Assembly (NCBI GenBank): GCA_030263375.1
Contig: SZOV01000005.1
Span: 34,479 to 98,478 of the forward strand
Origin: Deltaproteobacteria bacterium PRO3
GTDB lineage: Bacteria > UBA10199 > DSSB01
DNA length: 64,000 nt
Direction of reading: 5' to 3'
A model generated the notes under the pieces. The model had not been told where the DNA came from and did no database searches. It was given only the letters and a program-made list of their open reading frames with translations. Made by a program: the position numbers and the translations under genes. Positions 48,625-57,041 of the stretch are shown one piece after another (the stretch's first letter is position 1; every line of letters begins with the position of its first letter).

Positions 48625-50433
48625 ATGGCCTACAAAGTGAACTATCGCGACGTCGAATTCAACCTTTTCGATTACCTGAAGATCCAAGACCTCGGGCAAA
48701 GCGAAAAATATTCCGGTTTCGGCCGCGAGGACTTCGCCGCCATCCTCGGCGAGGCCCTGAAATTCGCCCAAAAAGAGATCGATCCCCTCTTCAAGAAATC
48801 CGACCAGGTCGGCTGCAAGCACGAGGGCGACAAGGTGACTACGCCCCCGGGCTTCAAGGAGGCGTACCAAAATTTCGCCGCCAACGGCTTCATCGCGATG
48901 GACGTCCCGGCCACCTACGGCGGCTCGGCCCTGCCCGTCTCGGTGACCATGGGCGCCACCGAGTTCTTTGTCGGCTCCTGCATCGCCTTCTCGATGTACA
49001 GCGGACTCACCCGCGGCGCCGGCCACCTGATCGAGACCTTCGGCACCGAGGATCTCGCCCAGCGTTTCGTCCCCAACATGTACTCGGGCAAGTGGGGCGG
49101 GACCATGTGCCTCACCGAACCGCAGGCGGGCTCGGCGGTCGGCGACCTGACCACTTCGGCCGTCAAAGAGGGCGATCACTACAAGATCAAGGGCAACAAG
49201 ATCTTCATCTCCAGCGGCGACCACGACCTGACCGAGAACATCGTCCACCTGGTGCTCGCCCGCGTCGAGGGCGACCCCGCCGGCACCAAGGGCATCTCGC
49301 TCTTCGTCGTCCCGAAGTTCCGCGTCAAGGAGGACGGCAGCCTCGGCGAGTGGAACGACGTCAAGACCGTCAACATCGAGCACAAGATGGGCATCAAGGG
49401 TTCCTCGACCTGCACGCTCAGCTTCGGCGACAACGGCAACTGCGTCGGCTACCTGCTGGGCGAGCAGCGCAAGGGCATGGCGATGATGTTCCAGATGATG
49501 AACGAGGCCCGCATCGCCTGCGGCCTGCAGGGCGCGGCCGCCTCCTCGGCCGCCTACGAGAGCGCCCTCGAATACGCGAAGGTCCGCACCCAAGGCGGGA
49601 AGACGCTGATCATCGATTATCCCGACGTGCGGCGCATGTTGATCACCATGAAGGCCTATACCGAGGGCATGCGCGCCCTGCTGCTGTACTCGGCCTATTT
49701 GGACGACAAGGAAAACGTCGAGCAAGACCCGGCCACCAAAGAGAAATACGCCGGGCGCTTGAGCCTGCTCACCCCGGTCTGCAAGGCCTATTGCACCGAT
49801 ATGGGCTTCCGCGTCAGCGAGTTGGCCATGCAGGTCTACGGCGGCTATGGCTATATCTCGGAGTACCCCGTCGAGCAGTACATGCGCGACATCAAGATCT
49901 CGTCGATCTACGAGGGCACCAACGGCATCCAGGCCCTCGACCTGATCGGCCGCAAGATCGGACAGAAGAACGGCGAGTACTTCCGCGAGCTCTACGAAGA
50001 GCTGAACGGCTTCTGCAGCAAACAGGCGGCGCATCCCGCATTCAAGGACGAGGTCGCCTCGGTCAAGAAGGCGCTCGATCAGGTCGGCCAGGTGACGATG
50101 AAGTTCGCCGAATGGGGCATGGGCGGGGACATCTTGAGACCCCAGTTGCACGCGGTAAATTACCTCTACAACCTGGGCGACACCTTCGTCGCCTACCTCC
50201 TGGTCGACCAGGCCATCGTCGCCCTGGCCAAGCTGGAGGAGATCTGGAAGTCCCAAGGCGCCGATAACGAGGAGAAGAAAAGCAAGATCTGCACCGAGAA
50301 CGACGAGGCCCGCTTCCTCGAGGGCAAGGTGAAATCGGCGCGCTTCTTCGTCAGTAGCATCCTGCCGCAAGTGACCGCCCGGGCGAAGACGATCCTCTCG
50401 GAGGATCTGTCGGCGCTGAAGGTGCGGTTTTAA
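48625..50433 (+). CDS. Acyl-CoA dehydrogenase (602 aa)
   Basis: This encodes 602 residues, the long form with an extra C-terminal domain. LTEPQAGSAVGDLTTSA is the FAD-binding segment, and the catalytic-type Glu lies in SSIYEGTNGIQALDL. Long-form members (FadE-like, DUF/Z-domain) act in beta-oxidation; the chain-length preference is not readable. It is divergent from the PBP4 gene, with about 100 bases between them. Confidence 0.92.
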   Translation: MAYKVNYRDVEFNLFDYLKIQDLGQSEKYSGFGREDFAAILGEALKFAQKEIDPLFKKSDQVGCKHEGDKVTTPPGFKEAYQNFAANGFIAMDVPATYGGSALPVSVTMGATEFFVGSCIAFSMYSGLTRGAGHLIETFGTEDLAQRFVPNMYSGKWGGTMCLTEPQAGSAVGDLTTSAVKEGDHYKIKGNKIFISSGDHDLTENIVHLVLARVEGDPAGTKGISLFVVPKFRVKEDGSLGEWNDVKTVNIEHKMGIKGSSTCTLSFGDNGNCVGYLLGEQRKGMAMMFQMMNEARIACGLQGAAASSAAYESALEYAKVRTQGGKTLIIDYPDVRRMLITMKAYTEGMRALLLYSAYLDDKENVEQDPATKEKYAGRLSLLTPVCKAYCTDMGFRVSELAMQVYGGYGYISEYPVEQYMRDIKISSIYEGTNGIQALDLIGRKIGQKNGEYFRELYEELNGFCSKQAAHPAFKDEVASVKKALDQVGQVTMKFAEWGMGGDILRPQLHAVNYLYNLGDTFVAYLLVDQAIVALAKLEEIWKSQGADNEEKKSKICTENDEARFLEGKVKSARFFVSSILPQVTARAKTILSEDLSALKVRF

Positions 50434-50516
50434 GCCGCGGCTTAAGTCCCTTAGAAAACGGAATCCAGCATAAGAAACTTAGACACTCAGGCACTTAGCC
50501 ACTTAGGCACTTAAAT

Positions 50517-50888
50517 CTATTGCCCCAGCAGGCTGATGAACTCGCAGCTGGGCAGCGACTTCGCGCCCTTGAGGCCTTCGCAGGTGCCTTTGCTGATGTT
50601 TTCCTTGCATTGGTCGAGGGTGGTCCGCTCGATGGTGAGCGGCTTGTCCTTGGGGAGACGGCCGAAGCCCTTCTTGAAGCTCGCAAAGAGGATCTTTTGA
50701 CACTCTTTGACGCTCATCTCCTTCTTGGTATCGCACTCCTCCATCTTGCCGCACCAGACCTCGGCCATTTCCTGCGAGACCTGCTTGGACGAAGGGGCCT
50801 TGACCTCCTTGACTTCTTCCTCCTCGGCCTGAAGCGGGGCCGCACCGAGCAGCGCCGCCAGCGCCGCCAACAACCAGATTTTCTTCAT
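50517..50888 (-). CDS. Secreted Cys-rich hypothetical protein
   Basis: This encodes 123 residues with a signal peptide (IWLLAALAALLGAAPLQA). Six cysteines occur in the pattern C-x5-C ... C ... C-x10-C ... C (WCGKMEEC, KECQ, QCKENISKGTC, PSCEF), which recurs in the lipoprotein at 52037-52363, so the two are paralogues. It stands 22 bases after the dehydrogenase gene on the same strand. Function unknown. Confidence 0.7.
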   Translation of the reverse strand: MKKIWLLAALAALLGAAPLQAEEEEVKEVKAPSSKQVSQEMAEVWCGKMEECDTKKEMSVKECQKILFASFKKGFGRLPKDKPLTIERTTLDQCKENISKGTCEGLKGAKSLPSCEFISLLGQ

Positions 50889-50910
50889 CGCAGCTTCTCC
50901 ATCGTGAGGG

Positions 50911-51939
50911 TTAAGGGATTAAAACGATCTTGCCGAAGACCTCGCCGGTCTCCAGCAGCCGGTGCGCCTCGCGCGCCTCGGCCAGCGGCAGGGTCCGGTC
51001 GAGCACCGGCTTGAGCCGCCCCGCCTCGACCTGCCGCAGGATCTCGAATTGGCTGCCGCGCGAGCCCATCGTCGAACCCAGGATCCGCAGCTGCCGGAAA
51101 AAGACCTGGCGCAGGTCGGTCGTCACTTCGGCCCCCGTGGTCGCGCCGCAGGTGACGAGGACGCCGCCCCACTTCAAGCACAACAGCGACTCCTTCCACA
51201 AGGCCTTCCCGACGTGCTCGAAAACCACGTCGATCGCCTGCTTGCCGGCGACGCGGGCGACGGCCTCGAGGAGGTTTTCATTCTTATAATTGACGCCGAA
51301 ATCCGCGCCCAGGGCCTTGGCCTTCTCAAGCTTGGCGTCCGAGCCCGCCGTCGTGATCACCCGGCAGCCGAAGAGCTTGGCGATCTGGATGCCGGCCGAA
51401 CCGACCCCGCTGCCGCCGCCGTGGATCAAGACCCATTGACCCGGACGGATGGCGGCCTTGTCGACCAGCATCTGCCAGGCGGTGAGGAAGACCAGGGGCA
51501 GGCAGGCCGCCTGGGCGAAGTCGAGGTTTTGCGGAAAGGGCAAGAGATTGCGGGCCGGCACCGCGAGGTATTCGGCATAACCCCCGGAGACGTTCTCGCC
51601 GAGGATGCGGTAGCGCGGGCAGAGGTTGTCGCGACCCTCGGAGCAAGGCTCGCAGCGGCCGCAGCTCAGTCCCGGGTGCAGCAGGACCTTTTGGCCCAGG
51701 GCCACACCCTCGACCAAGTCCCCGACCTCGGCAACCTCGCCGGCGATGTCGCTCCCAAGGATGTGGGGATAGGCGAGCTTCAGGTGGGGCAAGCCTTTGC
51801 GAATCCAGAGGTCGAGATGGTTGAGGGCGACCGCGCGGACCCTGACCAGGACCTCGTCGGCCCGGATTTTGGGCTTAGGCAGCTCGGCGGCCTCGAGGAC
51901 CTCGGGACCGCCATGGCGATGGAGAACGACGGCTTTCAT
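50911..51939 (-). CDS. Zinc-containing medium-chain dehydrogenase/reductase
   Basis: This encodes 342 residues from ATG at 51939; the upstream frame is antisense to the divergent gene. The four structural-zinc cysteines are present (CGRCEPCSEGRDNLC), as is the nucleotide-binding GGGSGVGSAGIQ. The catalytic zinc ligands at the usual Cys/His positions are not obvious, so it could be a quinone reductase type with structural zinc only. It may be co-transcribed with the secreted gene that follows. Confidence 0.85.
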   Translation of the reverse strand: MKAVVLHRHGGPEVLEAAELPKPKIRADEVLVRVRAVALNHLDLWIRKGLPHLKLAYPHILGSDIAGEVAEVGDLVEGVALGQKVLLHPGLSCGRCEPCSEGRDNLCPRYRILGENVSGGYAEYLAVPARNLLPFPQNLDFAQAACLPLVFLTAWQMLVDKAAIRPGQWVLIHGGGSGVGSAGIQIAKLFGCRVITTAGSDAKLEKAKALGADFGVNYKNENLLEAVARVAGKQAIDVVFEHVGKALWKESLLCLKWGGVLVTCGATTGAEVTTDLRQVFFRQLRILGSTMGSRGSQFEILRQVEAGRLKPVLDRTLPLAEAREAHRLLETGEVFGKIVLIP

Positions 51940-52036
51940 CTTGAAATCGCTTGTCTTTATGGAAGGCTCTTGTATCTTTGCTCCTGTATCCCTCGCAAGC
52001 CTTATTCCTCCAAACCTCAGCGAAAGGATCGCCCTT

Positions 52037-52363
52037 ATGGCCAAATCCCTGAAATACTCCCTCCTCCCCCTCGCCCTGCTCTTTTTGACCGCCTGTCCGG
52101 GCAAAAAGCTGAGTTCCGACCAGGTGCTTGGGGCCGTCGTCGGGGCCATGTGCAAGAAGTTGGTCACCTGCCAGCCCAATGCCATGCCCAGCGAGGATTT
52201 TTGCCAAACCACCATGAAAACAGCGCTGAATTCGGCCAAGGACATGCCCAAGGCCGAGGCCACCCAGAAGCAGTTGGACGCCTGCCTCGACAGCATTAAC
52301 AAGTCGGAATGTCAGGGACTTTTGGGCAGCGAGCCGCCCGCGGGCTGTGAGTTCTTAAAATAA
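52037..52363 (+). CDS. Cys-rich lipoprotein
   Basis: This encodes 108 residues from ATG at 52037, with GAAAGGATC upstream. The signal ends in a lipobox (FLTAC). The Cys pattern (MCKKLVTCQ, FCQ, ACLDSINKSEC, AGCEF) mirrors the secreted protein at 50517-50888. It is divergent from the dehydrogenase. Function unknown. Confidence 0.75.
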   Translation: MAKSLKYSLLPLALLFLTACPGKKLSSDQVLGAVVGAMCKKLVTCQPNAMPSEDFCQTTMKTALNSAKDMPKAEATQKQLDACLDSINKSECQGLLGSEPPAGCEFLK

Positions 52364-52384
52364 TCGGATCGGCTAAAACTTTAT

Positions 52385-52425
52385 GGGGGGAGCCGCGTAA
52401 CTAACTATATCATCTCCCCCCTTTT
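52385..52425 (+). terminator. Terminator after the Cys-rich lipoprotein gene
   Basis: GGGGGGAG / CTCCCCCC stem with a 20-base loop and TTTT. Confidence 0.65.
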
Positions 52426-52437
52426 CCAATAGGCTCA

Positions 52438-52487
52438 AGGCCTCGCGAGGTGCCTAAAAACACCGATACTCGCGAGGCCTTTTTCTT
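52438..52487 (+). terminator. Second terminator hairpin
   Basis: AGGCCTCGCGAG / CTCGCGAGGCCT with inner loop and a T-rich tail lies just after the first hairpin and before hpnA. The rest of the 52364-52568 gap shows only a TATATA-rich stretch just before hpnA. Confidence 0.75.
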
Positions 52488-52568
52488 TCTTTTCCGGCCC
52501 CCGCGAAGGCCCGGAAAATACCCTCGACTCGCCCGGCGGCGATCTATATATTGCCCGCAATTTTAGCC

Positions 52569-53630
52569 ATGAAACCCATCGCCCTCGTCACCGGTGCCAC
52601 CGGATTTGTCGGAAACGCCGTCGCCCGAGCCCTGCTCAAGTCGGGCCGGGACGTCCGCGTCCTGATTCGCCGCAACTCCAACCCCAAGCAGCTCAGCGGC
52701 CTGGGCGTCGAGATCTTCTACGGAGACCTGCGCAAGCCCGAGACCCTCGGCCCCGCGCTGCACGGCTGCCGCGAGCTCTACCACGTCGCCGCCCAGTACA
52801 CCTTCTTCAATCCCGACCCTAAGCAGATCTACGCGAGCAACGTCGAGGGCACGCATAACATCCTCGCCGCCGCGCAGCGCGCCAACGTCGCCAAGGTCGT
52901 CTACACCTCCACGGTGGGCGCGGTCGGCATCCCCGAGGACGGCAAGCCCGGCGACGAGGAGACGCCGATCACGATCTTCGACTGCAAGGGGCACTACAAG
53001 CGCTCGAAGTTCCTGGCCGAGCAGGAGGCGATGAATTTTTACCGGAAGGGCTTGCCGGTCGTGATCGTCAACCCCAGCGCGCCAATCGGGGTGCGCGACG
53101 TGAAACCCACGCCCACCGGCAAGATGATCTTGGATTTCCTCAACCGAAAGATGCCCGCCTACATCGACACCGGCCTCAACCTGGTGGACGTCGACGACGT
53201 AGCGGTCGGCCACATTTTGGCCGCCGAGAGGGGCCGGGCCGGCGAGCGCTACATCCTGGGGCACCGCAACCTGCACCTGCGCGAGATCCTGCAGGAGCTC
53301 TCCGCGCTCACCGGGCTGCGCGCCCCGCGCGTCAAGATGCCGCACGCGGTGGCCTTGGGCTTCGCCTATTTCAGCGAGGGTGTCTCGCGGCTTACCAAGA
53401 AGCCGCCGGCGGTGGAGGTCGAGGCGGTGCAGCTGGGCAAGAAGAAGATGTTCTTCAGCGCGGAGAAGGCGGTGCGCGAACTGGGCCTGCCTCAGACGCC
53501 GGTGCGCACGGCGCTGCAAAAGGCGGTCGACTGGTACCTGGCCAACGGCTACGTCAAGGAGAAGATCGCCCGACGCATCGCCAAGCACCAGGCGGGCAAG
53601 GTCGTGCCCGTAGCTCAGCCCGAGTCATAA
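52569..53630 (+). CDS. hpnA: Hopanoid-associated sugar epimerase HpnA
   Basis: This encodes 353 residues from ATG at 52569. It is a short-chain NAD-dependent epimerase: VTGATGFVGNAVARALL binds NAD, TSTVGAVG and the YKRSKFLAE segment carry the Ser/Tyr/Lys active site. NPSAPIGVRDVKPTPTGKMI is the HpnA-type signature. HpnA acts on the sugar side-chain of hopanoids in many genomes, so hopanoid membranes are likely, although squalene-hopene cyclase is not in this window. Confidence 0.88.
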   Translation: MKPIALVTGATGFVGNAVARALLKSGRDVRVLIRRNSNPKQLSGLGVEIFYGDLRKPETLGPALHGCRELYHVAAQYTFFNPDPKQIYASNVEGTHNILAAAQRANVAKVVYTSTVGAVGIPEDGKPGDEETPITIFDCKGHYKRSKFLAEQEAMNFYRKGLPVVIVNPSAPIGVRDVKPTPTGKMILDFLNRKMPAYIDTGLNLVDVDDVAVGHILAAERGRAGERYILGHRNLHLREILQELSALTGLRAPRVKMPHAVALGFAYFSEGVSRLTKKPPAVEVEAVQLGKKKMFFSAEKAVRELGLPQTPVRTALQKAVDWYLANGYVKEKIARRIAKHQAGKVVPVAQPES

Positions 53631-53650
53631 ACCGCGGCGCCGTTTTGCCC

Positions 53651-54145
53651 TTACTTCGCATCCTTCAGTAAGATTCCCACCACGTCGCTCGGATTCACCG
53701 AACGCAGGATTTTCGCGATCTTCCCGTCGGCGTCGATGACGATCACGTCGCGCGAGGCGAAGAAGGTCCCCTTCACCCCGTAGGCCTGGGCGATCTTGCG
53801 GTCCGCGTCGACCAAGAGCGGAAAGGGCAGGCCGTGCTTGTCCTTGAACTTCTTGTGAGACTCTTGGGAGTCGAAACTCACGCCGAGCACCACCGTCTCC
53901 AGGTTTTGAAACTCGCCGTAGTGATCCCGAAAGCTCTGGGCTTGGACAGTGCAGCCCGGCGTGTCGTCCTTGGGGTAGAAGTAGAGGACGACGGCCTTGC
54001 CGCGGAAGTCCTTGAGCGAGACCGGCCTGCCCTGCTCGTCGACGGTGCTGAAATCGGGGGCCGGCGCTCCCACCTTGAGCTCGGCCGCGGTCGCCGCGCC
54101 GAGGCCGATCAGAAATGCCGCCAGGAATAGAAACCCTTGCCTCAT
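53651..54145 (-). CDS. Exported 1-Cys peroxiredoxin (Bcp-like)
   Basis: This encodes 164 residues from ATG at 54145, with a signal peptide (FLFLAAFLIGLGAATAA). The fold is AhpC/TSA; the peroxidatic Cys is in DTPGCTVQAQ. The resolving Cys that Bcp has five residues later is absent (Gln-Ala-Gln there), so it is of 1-Cys type and needs another thiol. It probably removes peroxides in the periplasm. Confidence 0.88.
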   Translation of the reverse strand: MRQGFLFLAAFLIGLGAATAAELKVGAPAPDFSTVDEQGRPVSLKDFRGKAVVLYFYPKDDTPGCTVQAQSFRDHYGEFQNLETVVLGVSFDSQESHKKFKDKHGLPFPLLVDADRKIAQAYGVKGTFFASRDVIVIDADGKIAKILRSVNPSDVVGILLKDAK

Positions 54146-54337
54146 GAGAAAACTCCTTCCGCAAATCCGTAAATACGCCATGAGTGCCAAAATATAGCGC
54201 TTCCGCGACGTCGGAGCCAGGACGAACGCGCGGCCCGCCCTCGCCCGACACCGTCTGGAGATTAATCCTTGAAATGTCCCGCCATGCTCCCTAAGGTTCT
54301 CGAGGCTCGGCCAAATTCCATGAATCGGGAGGGATAA

Positions 54338-54880
54338 ATGCTTCGCACCTTGTTTCATTCTTTTCTGGCCCTAGTCGCCCTGGGAACCTTTGGCGCTTGC
54401 AGCAAAAAACCCGAGGCTGCTCCGCCGCCCGCGGCACCTGCGCCGGCTGTCGCCCAGCCCGCCCCACCGCCGGCCGCACCGGCGGCCCCGCCCGCCGCGC
54501 CCGCGGTTGCGGAAAGCTTCGAAGGCGAATGGAGCGGCAGCAGCGGCGAGGACCTCCCCGTCAGCTTTTCCATCCAGGGCAACCAGGTCACCTCGTTCAG
54601 CGGGAGTTATTCCGGCAGGAGCGGATCCTGTTCCTTCAACGGACAGATCTCCAGCTCCGGACCCGCGACGATTACGGGCAAGGCCTTCACGACCCAGGGC
54701 CGCAGCAGCCGGGAAGAGCTTGAGTTTACGGCCCAGGGCACCCTGACCTCGCCCACCGAGGCCTCCGGCAGCCTGGTCTGGAAGGGAAAATCGGAGCTCT
54801 GCGGGGTCATCGACCTCAAATACCAGTGGACGGCCAAGAAGGCGCCCCCGCCGCCCAAGGAACCGGAAGACCTGGAATAG
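54338..54880 (+). CDS. Pro/Ala-rich lipoprotein
   Basis: This encodes 180 residues. The signal ends with a lipobox (TFGAC, Cys at residue 21). A Pro/Ala linker of about 35 residues, long enough to cross part of the periplasm, leads to a beta-rich domain (EGEWSGSSGEDLPVSFSIQGN) with a pair of cysteines. The function is unknown; the domain looks like a lipocalin-like or cell-wall-associated beta barrel by pattern only. Confidence 0.75.
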   Translation: MLRTLFHSFLALVALGTFGACSKKPEAAPPPAAPAPAVAQPAPPPAAPAAPPAAPAVAESFEGEWSGSSGEDLPVSFSIQGNQVTSFSGSYSGRSGSCSFNGQISSSGPATITGKAFTTQGRSSREELEFTAQGTLTSPTEASGSLVWKGKSELCGVIDLKYQWTAKKAPPPPKEPEDLE

Positions 54881-54918
54881 GCCCCCGAAGGCCCAGGACC
54901 CAATTTTGTCGCAAACGC

Positions 54919-54947
54919 TTGCCAAGCCCGGCAAGAATGACTATAGC
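54919..54947 (+). promoter_or_regulatory. Promoter of tRNA-Glu
   Basis: TTGCCA (54919-54924) and TATAGC (54942-54947) are 17 bases apart, ending 10 bases before the tRNA. Confidence 0.7.
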
Positions 54948-54957
54948 CGGGCCCTCT

Positions 54958-55033
54958 GCTCCCATCGTCTAGGGGTCTAGGACAGCGCCCTCTCACGGCG
55001 TAGACCGGGGTTCGAATCCCCGTGGGAGCGCCA
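54958..55033 (+). tRNA. tRNA-Glu(CTC)
   Basis: Acceptor GCTCCCA / TGGGAGC, anticodon loop CTCTCAC (anticodon CTC), T-arm CGGGGTTCGAATCCCCG and encoded CCA. Confidence 0.95.
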
Positions 55034-55034
55034 T

Positions 55035-55059
55035 AAAGCCCCATCGGGGCTTTTTTTTT
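55035..55059 (+). terminator. Terminator after tRNA-Glu
   Basis: AAAGCCCC / GGGGCTTT with loop AT(C) and nine T. The remaining bases up to 55213 hold the untranslated region of the sigma-factor operon. Confidence 0.9.
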
Positions 55060-55213
55060 CGAAATCCACTGAACCCAGTTTACCCCCTCGTGCCCGCTAT
55101 TTTTCCCGAAGGTTTTTCCCTCGTCCCGCGTATTTCCCCAAGAGAGAGCCGAAAGGAGAAACTACTTTATTTTCCAGGGCCCTTCTGAAAACATCGCCCC
55201 TGCTTCGGCTACC

Positions 55214-55780
55214 ATGGAGACCGAGCCCACCCCAATTTCCGAAGAGGCCCTGGCCCTGCGCGTGCAAAAGGGAGACCGCGAGGCCTTCAACCGGCTGGTG
55301 CAGGAGCATGTCGGCCGCTACTTCCGAATCGCCCGGCGCATTCTGGGCGATTCCGGCGAGGCCGAAGACATCGTGCAAACGGCCTATCTCAAATTTTGGC
55401 AGGCGCCGTCCAAATGGAACGCCGACTTGGGGTGGAAATTTTCCACCTGGTTCTACCGCGTCGTCGTCAACCTCTGCCTCGACCTGAAACGGCGGCGCAG
55501 GGAAACTCCGACCGAGGCGCCTCCCGAGGCTTCGGCGGAGGCCGGGACGGAAGATGCGCTGATCCATCGGGAGCGGCAGCGGCGGCTCGTCGCTTGGCTC
55601 GAGGAGCTGCCCGAGCGGCAGCGCAGCGCCCTGCAGCTCTGTTTTTACGAAGGCCTCAGCAACGAGGAGGCGGCCCAGGTGATGGGACTGAAGCTGAAGG
55701 CCTTGCAGTCGCTGTTGATGCGCGCCAAGGCGCAGCTGCGGGAGAAGGTCCTGGCGGCCTCCGGGGAGAAAGCGTCATGA
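55214..55780 (+). CDS. ECF-type RNA polymerase sigma factor
   Basis: This encodes 188 residues. Region 2 spans about residues 20-95 (DSGEAEDIVQTAYLKFW, then STWFYRVVVNLCLDLKRRR for -10 recognition), and region 4 about 130-180 (LPERQRSALQLCFYEGLSNEEAAQVMGLKLKALQSLLMRA), the helix-turn-helix for -35. No strong Shine-Dalgarno site precedes the ATG. It overlaps the next gene by four bases. ECF factors usually control their own operon and an envelope-stress or metal regulon. Confidence 0.92.
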   Translation: METEPTPISEEALALRVQKGDREAFNRLVQEHVGRYFRIARRILGDSGEAEDIVQTAYLKFWQAPSKWNADLGWKFSTWFYRVVVNLCLDLKRRRRETPTEAPPEASAEAGTEDALIHRERQRRLVAWLEELPERQRSALQLCFYEGLSNEEAAQVMGLKLKALQSLLMRAKAQLREKVLAASGEKAS

Positions 55781-56223
55781 AGCCAAAAGTTTTCCAAGAA
55801 TGTCTGGATCTCTACGGCGCCGACCTGGAGCGTTGGCCGGCCGACCGGCGCAGTGAGGCGCAGGCGGCCCTGCATGAGTCCGAGGACTTGCGTCGCCTGC
55901 TGGAGCAAGAACGCCGCTTCGAGGCCCAGCTCGCCCAAGACCTCCCCGCGACCCCGCCCGGCCTCGCCCAGCGCATCTTGGCGGCCGCCGCAGTGACGCG
56001 GCAGGAGCCGGGCCCGCGCGAGGCCCAAGCCGCGCCCCTCGCCCGGTTCCGCGAATTTTTACGGCCGAAACCCGCCCTGATCCTGGCCGGCCTGCTGGCC
56101 CTGGGATTTCTGTTGGGCGCCTTCGAAGCGGAGCGCGGCCGCACGGCCGCGGCGACCGACTTGGCCTCCCTTTACAACCATGGAGAAGCGTCATGGACAA
56201 GCGACCTAAACCCCTCTTACTGA
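55777..56223 (+). CDS. Putative membrane anti-sigma factor
   Basis: This encodes 148 residues. The cytosolic part (residues 1-95; CLDLYGADLERWPADRRSEAQAAL) is followed by one membrane span (about 106-121; ALILAGLLALGFLLGAF) and a short periplasmic end. Coupled to the sigma gene, it is placed as its inhibitor. It overlaps the sensor gene that follows by 31 bases. Confidence 0.75.
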   Translation: MKPKVFQECLDLYGADLERWPADRRSEAQAALHESEDLRRLLEQERRFEAQLAQDLPATPPGLAQRILAAAAVTRQEPGPREAQAAPLARFREFLRPKPALILAGLLALGFLLGAFEAERGRTAAATDLASLYNHGEASWTSDLNPSY

Positions 56224-56726
56224 TTTCCCTGGCCTTGAACCTCGTCTTGCTCGGAGGTCTGGCGGGCTATTACTGGCAAAGCTGCGAGGCCTCGCGGCGC
56301 GGCTTCAAGCCCCCGCCCCAGTTGGCGCAGCAACTGAGCCCGGAGAAGCGGAAGCTCTTCGACCAAGCGATGCGGTCGCTGGGAGAGAAAAACCGCGAAC
56401 ACGCCCGCGAGATCGAGAAGGCAAGGGAAGAGATCCGCGAGGTCCTGACCGCCAAGGATTTCGACGCCCAGGCCTTCGCGCAAAAGTCCGAGGAGCTCCA
56501 CCGGCTGCACGGCCAAATGAAGGCCGAGCTGGACAGGACTCTCGAGTCTCTGGCCCGGCAATTCACGCAAGAGGAGCGCCGGCTCTTGGCGGACCTCCTG
56601 CGTCCGCCCCCGCCGGGAGGCGCGCCAGGCGGCCCTCCGCCAGGACCGCCTCCGGGCGGAGGACCGGGACACCACCCCGGTCCACCGAAGGGATTTCCTC
56701 CGCCGGGCCCGCCAGCGACGCCCTGA
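56193..56726 (+). CDS. Periplasmic sensor-like protein (Spy/ZraP/CnrX type)
   Basis: This encodes 177 residues. One N-terminal membrane anchor (ISLALNLVLLGGLAGYYW) is followed by a long helical hairpin (about residues 45-135, with LSPEKRKLFDQAMR and LARQFTQEERRLLADLL) as in CnrX/ZraP-like metal or misfolding sensors, and a Pro/Gly/His-rich tail that could bind metal. With the sigma and anti-sigma genes it makes a CnrYXH-like signalling unit. The inducer is unknown. Confidence 0.75.
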   Translation: MDKRPKPLLLISLALNLVLLGGLAGYYWQSCEASRRGFKPPPQLAQQLSPEKRKLFDQAMRSLGEKNREHAREIEKAREEIREVLTAKDFDAQAFAQKSEELHRLHGQMKAELDRTLESLARQFTQEERRLLADLLRPPPPGGAPGGPPPGPPPGGGPGHHPGPPKGFPPPGPPATP

Positions 56727-56799
56727 CGGCCCTCCGCTACGATCGTAGGAAAATTTCCGGCAAAAAAAAATCAATGACAAAACCTACCTATAATGGATG

Positions 56800-56986
56800 C
56801 GAAATCGGGGGCGCGGGAGGATGTTCCTGGAGGGCCCGAGGACTGTCTGAGCCGACCTTAAGGTCCAACAAAATTTCGTAAAGCCGCAGCGCGGGCACCG
56901 CCGAATCGGCCCGCAAGGCCACGTACAGATCAAGGGGCGAGTTCCGCAGGGCCCGGAAGGAACACCCTCCCGCGCCCCCGATTTCG
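56800..56986. ncRNA. Structured repeat, copy 3 (187 nt)
   Basis: The outer stem has a completely different sequence (CGAAATCGGGGGCGCGGGAGG with its complement) but stays paired, and the inner helix is GGGCCC / GGGCCC instead of GGGACC / GGTCCC. The boxes CCGAGGACTGTCTGAGCC and GCGAGTTCCGCAGG are unchanged. It lies 55 bases before top6B, in the gap after the sensor gene. Confidence 0.75.
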
Positions 56987-57041
56987 CCACCACATTAAAG
57001 TTCCTTGAATTTATAAAAGTTTTGCCCTTGTATGGGGGGCC

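Noticed and set aside
48526..50370. Extension of the PBP4 frame to over 1000 codons
   Set aside because: The added part is antisense to the acyl-CoA dehydrogenase. A signal peptide and ribosome-binding site mark the real start at 48525.
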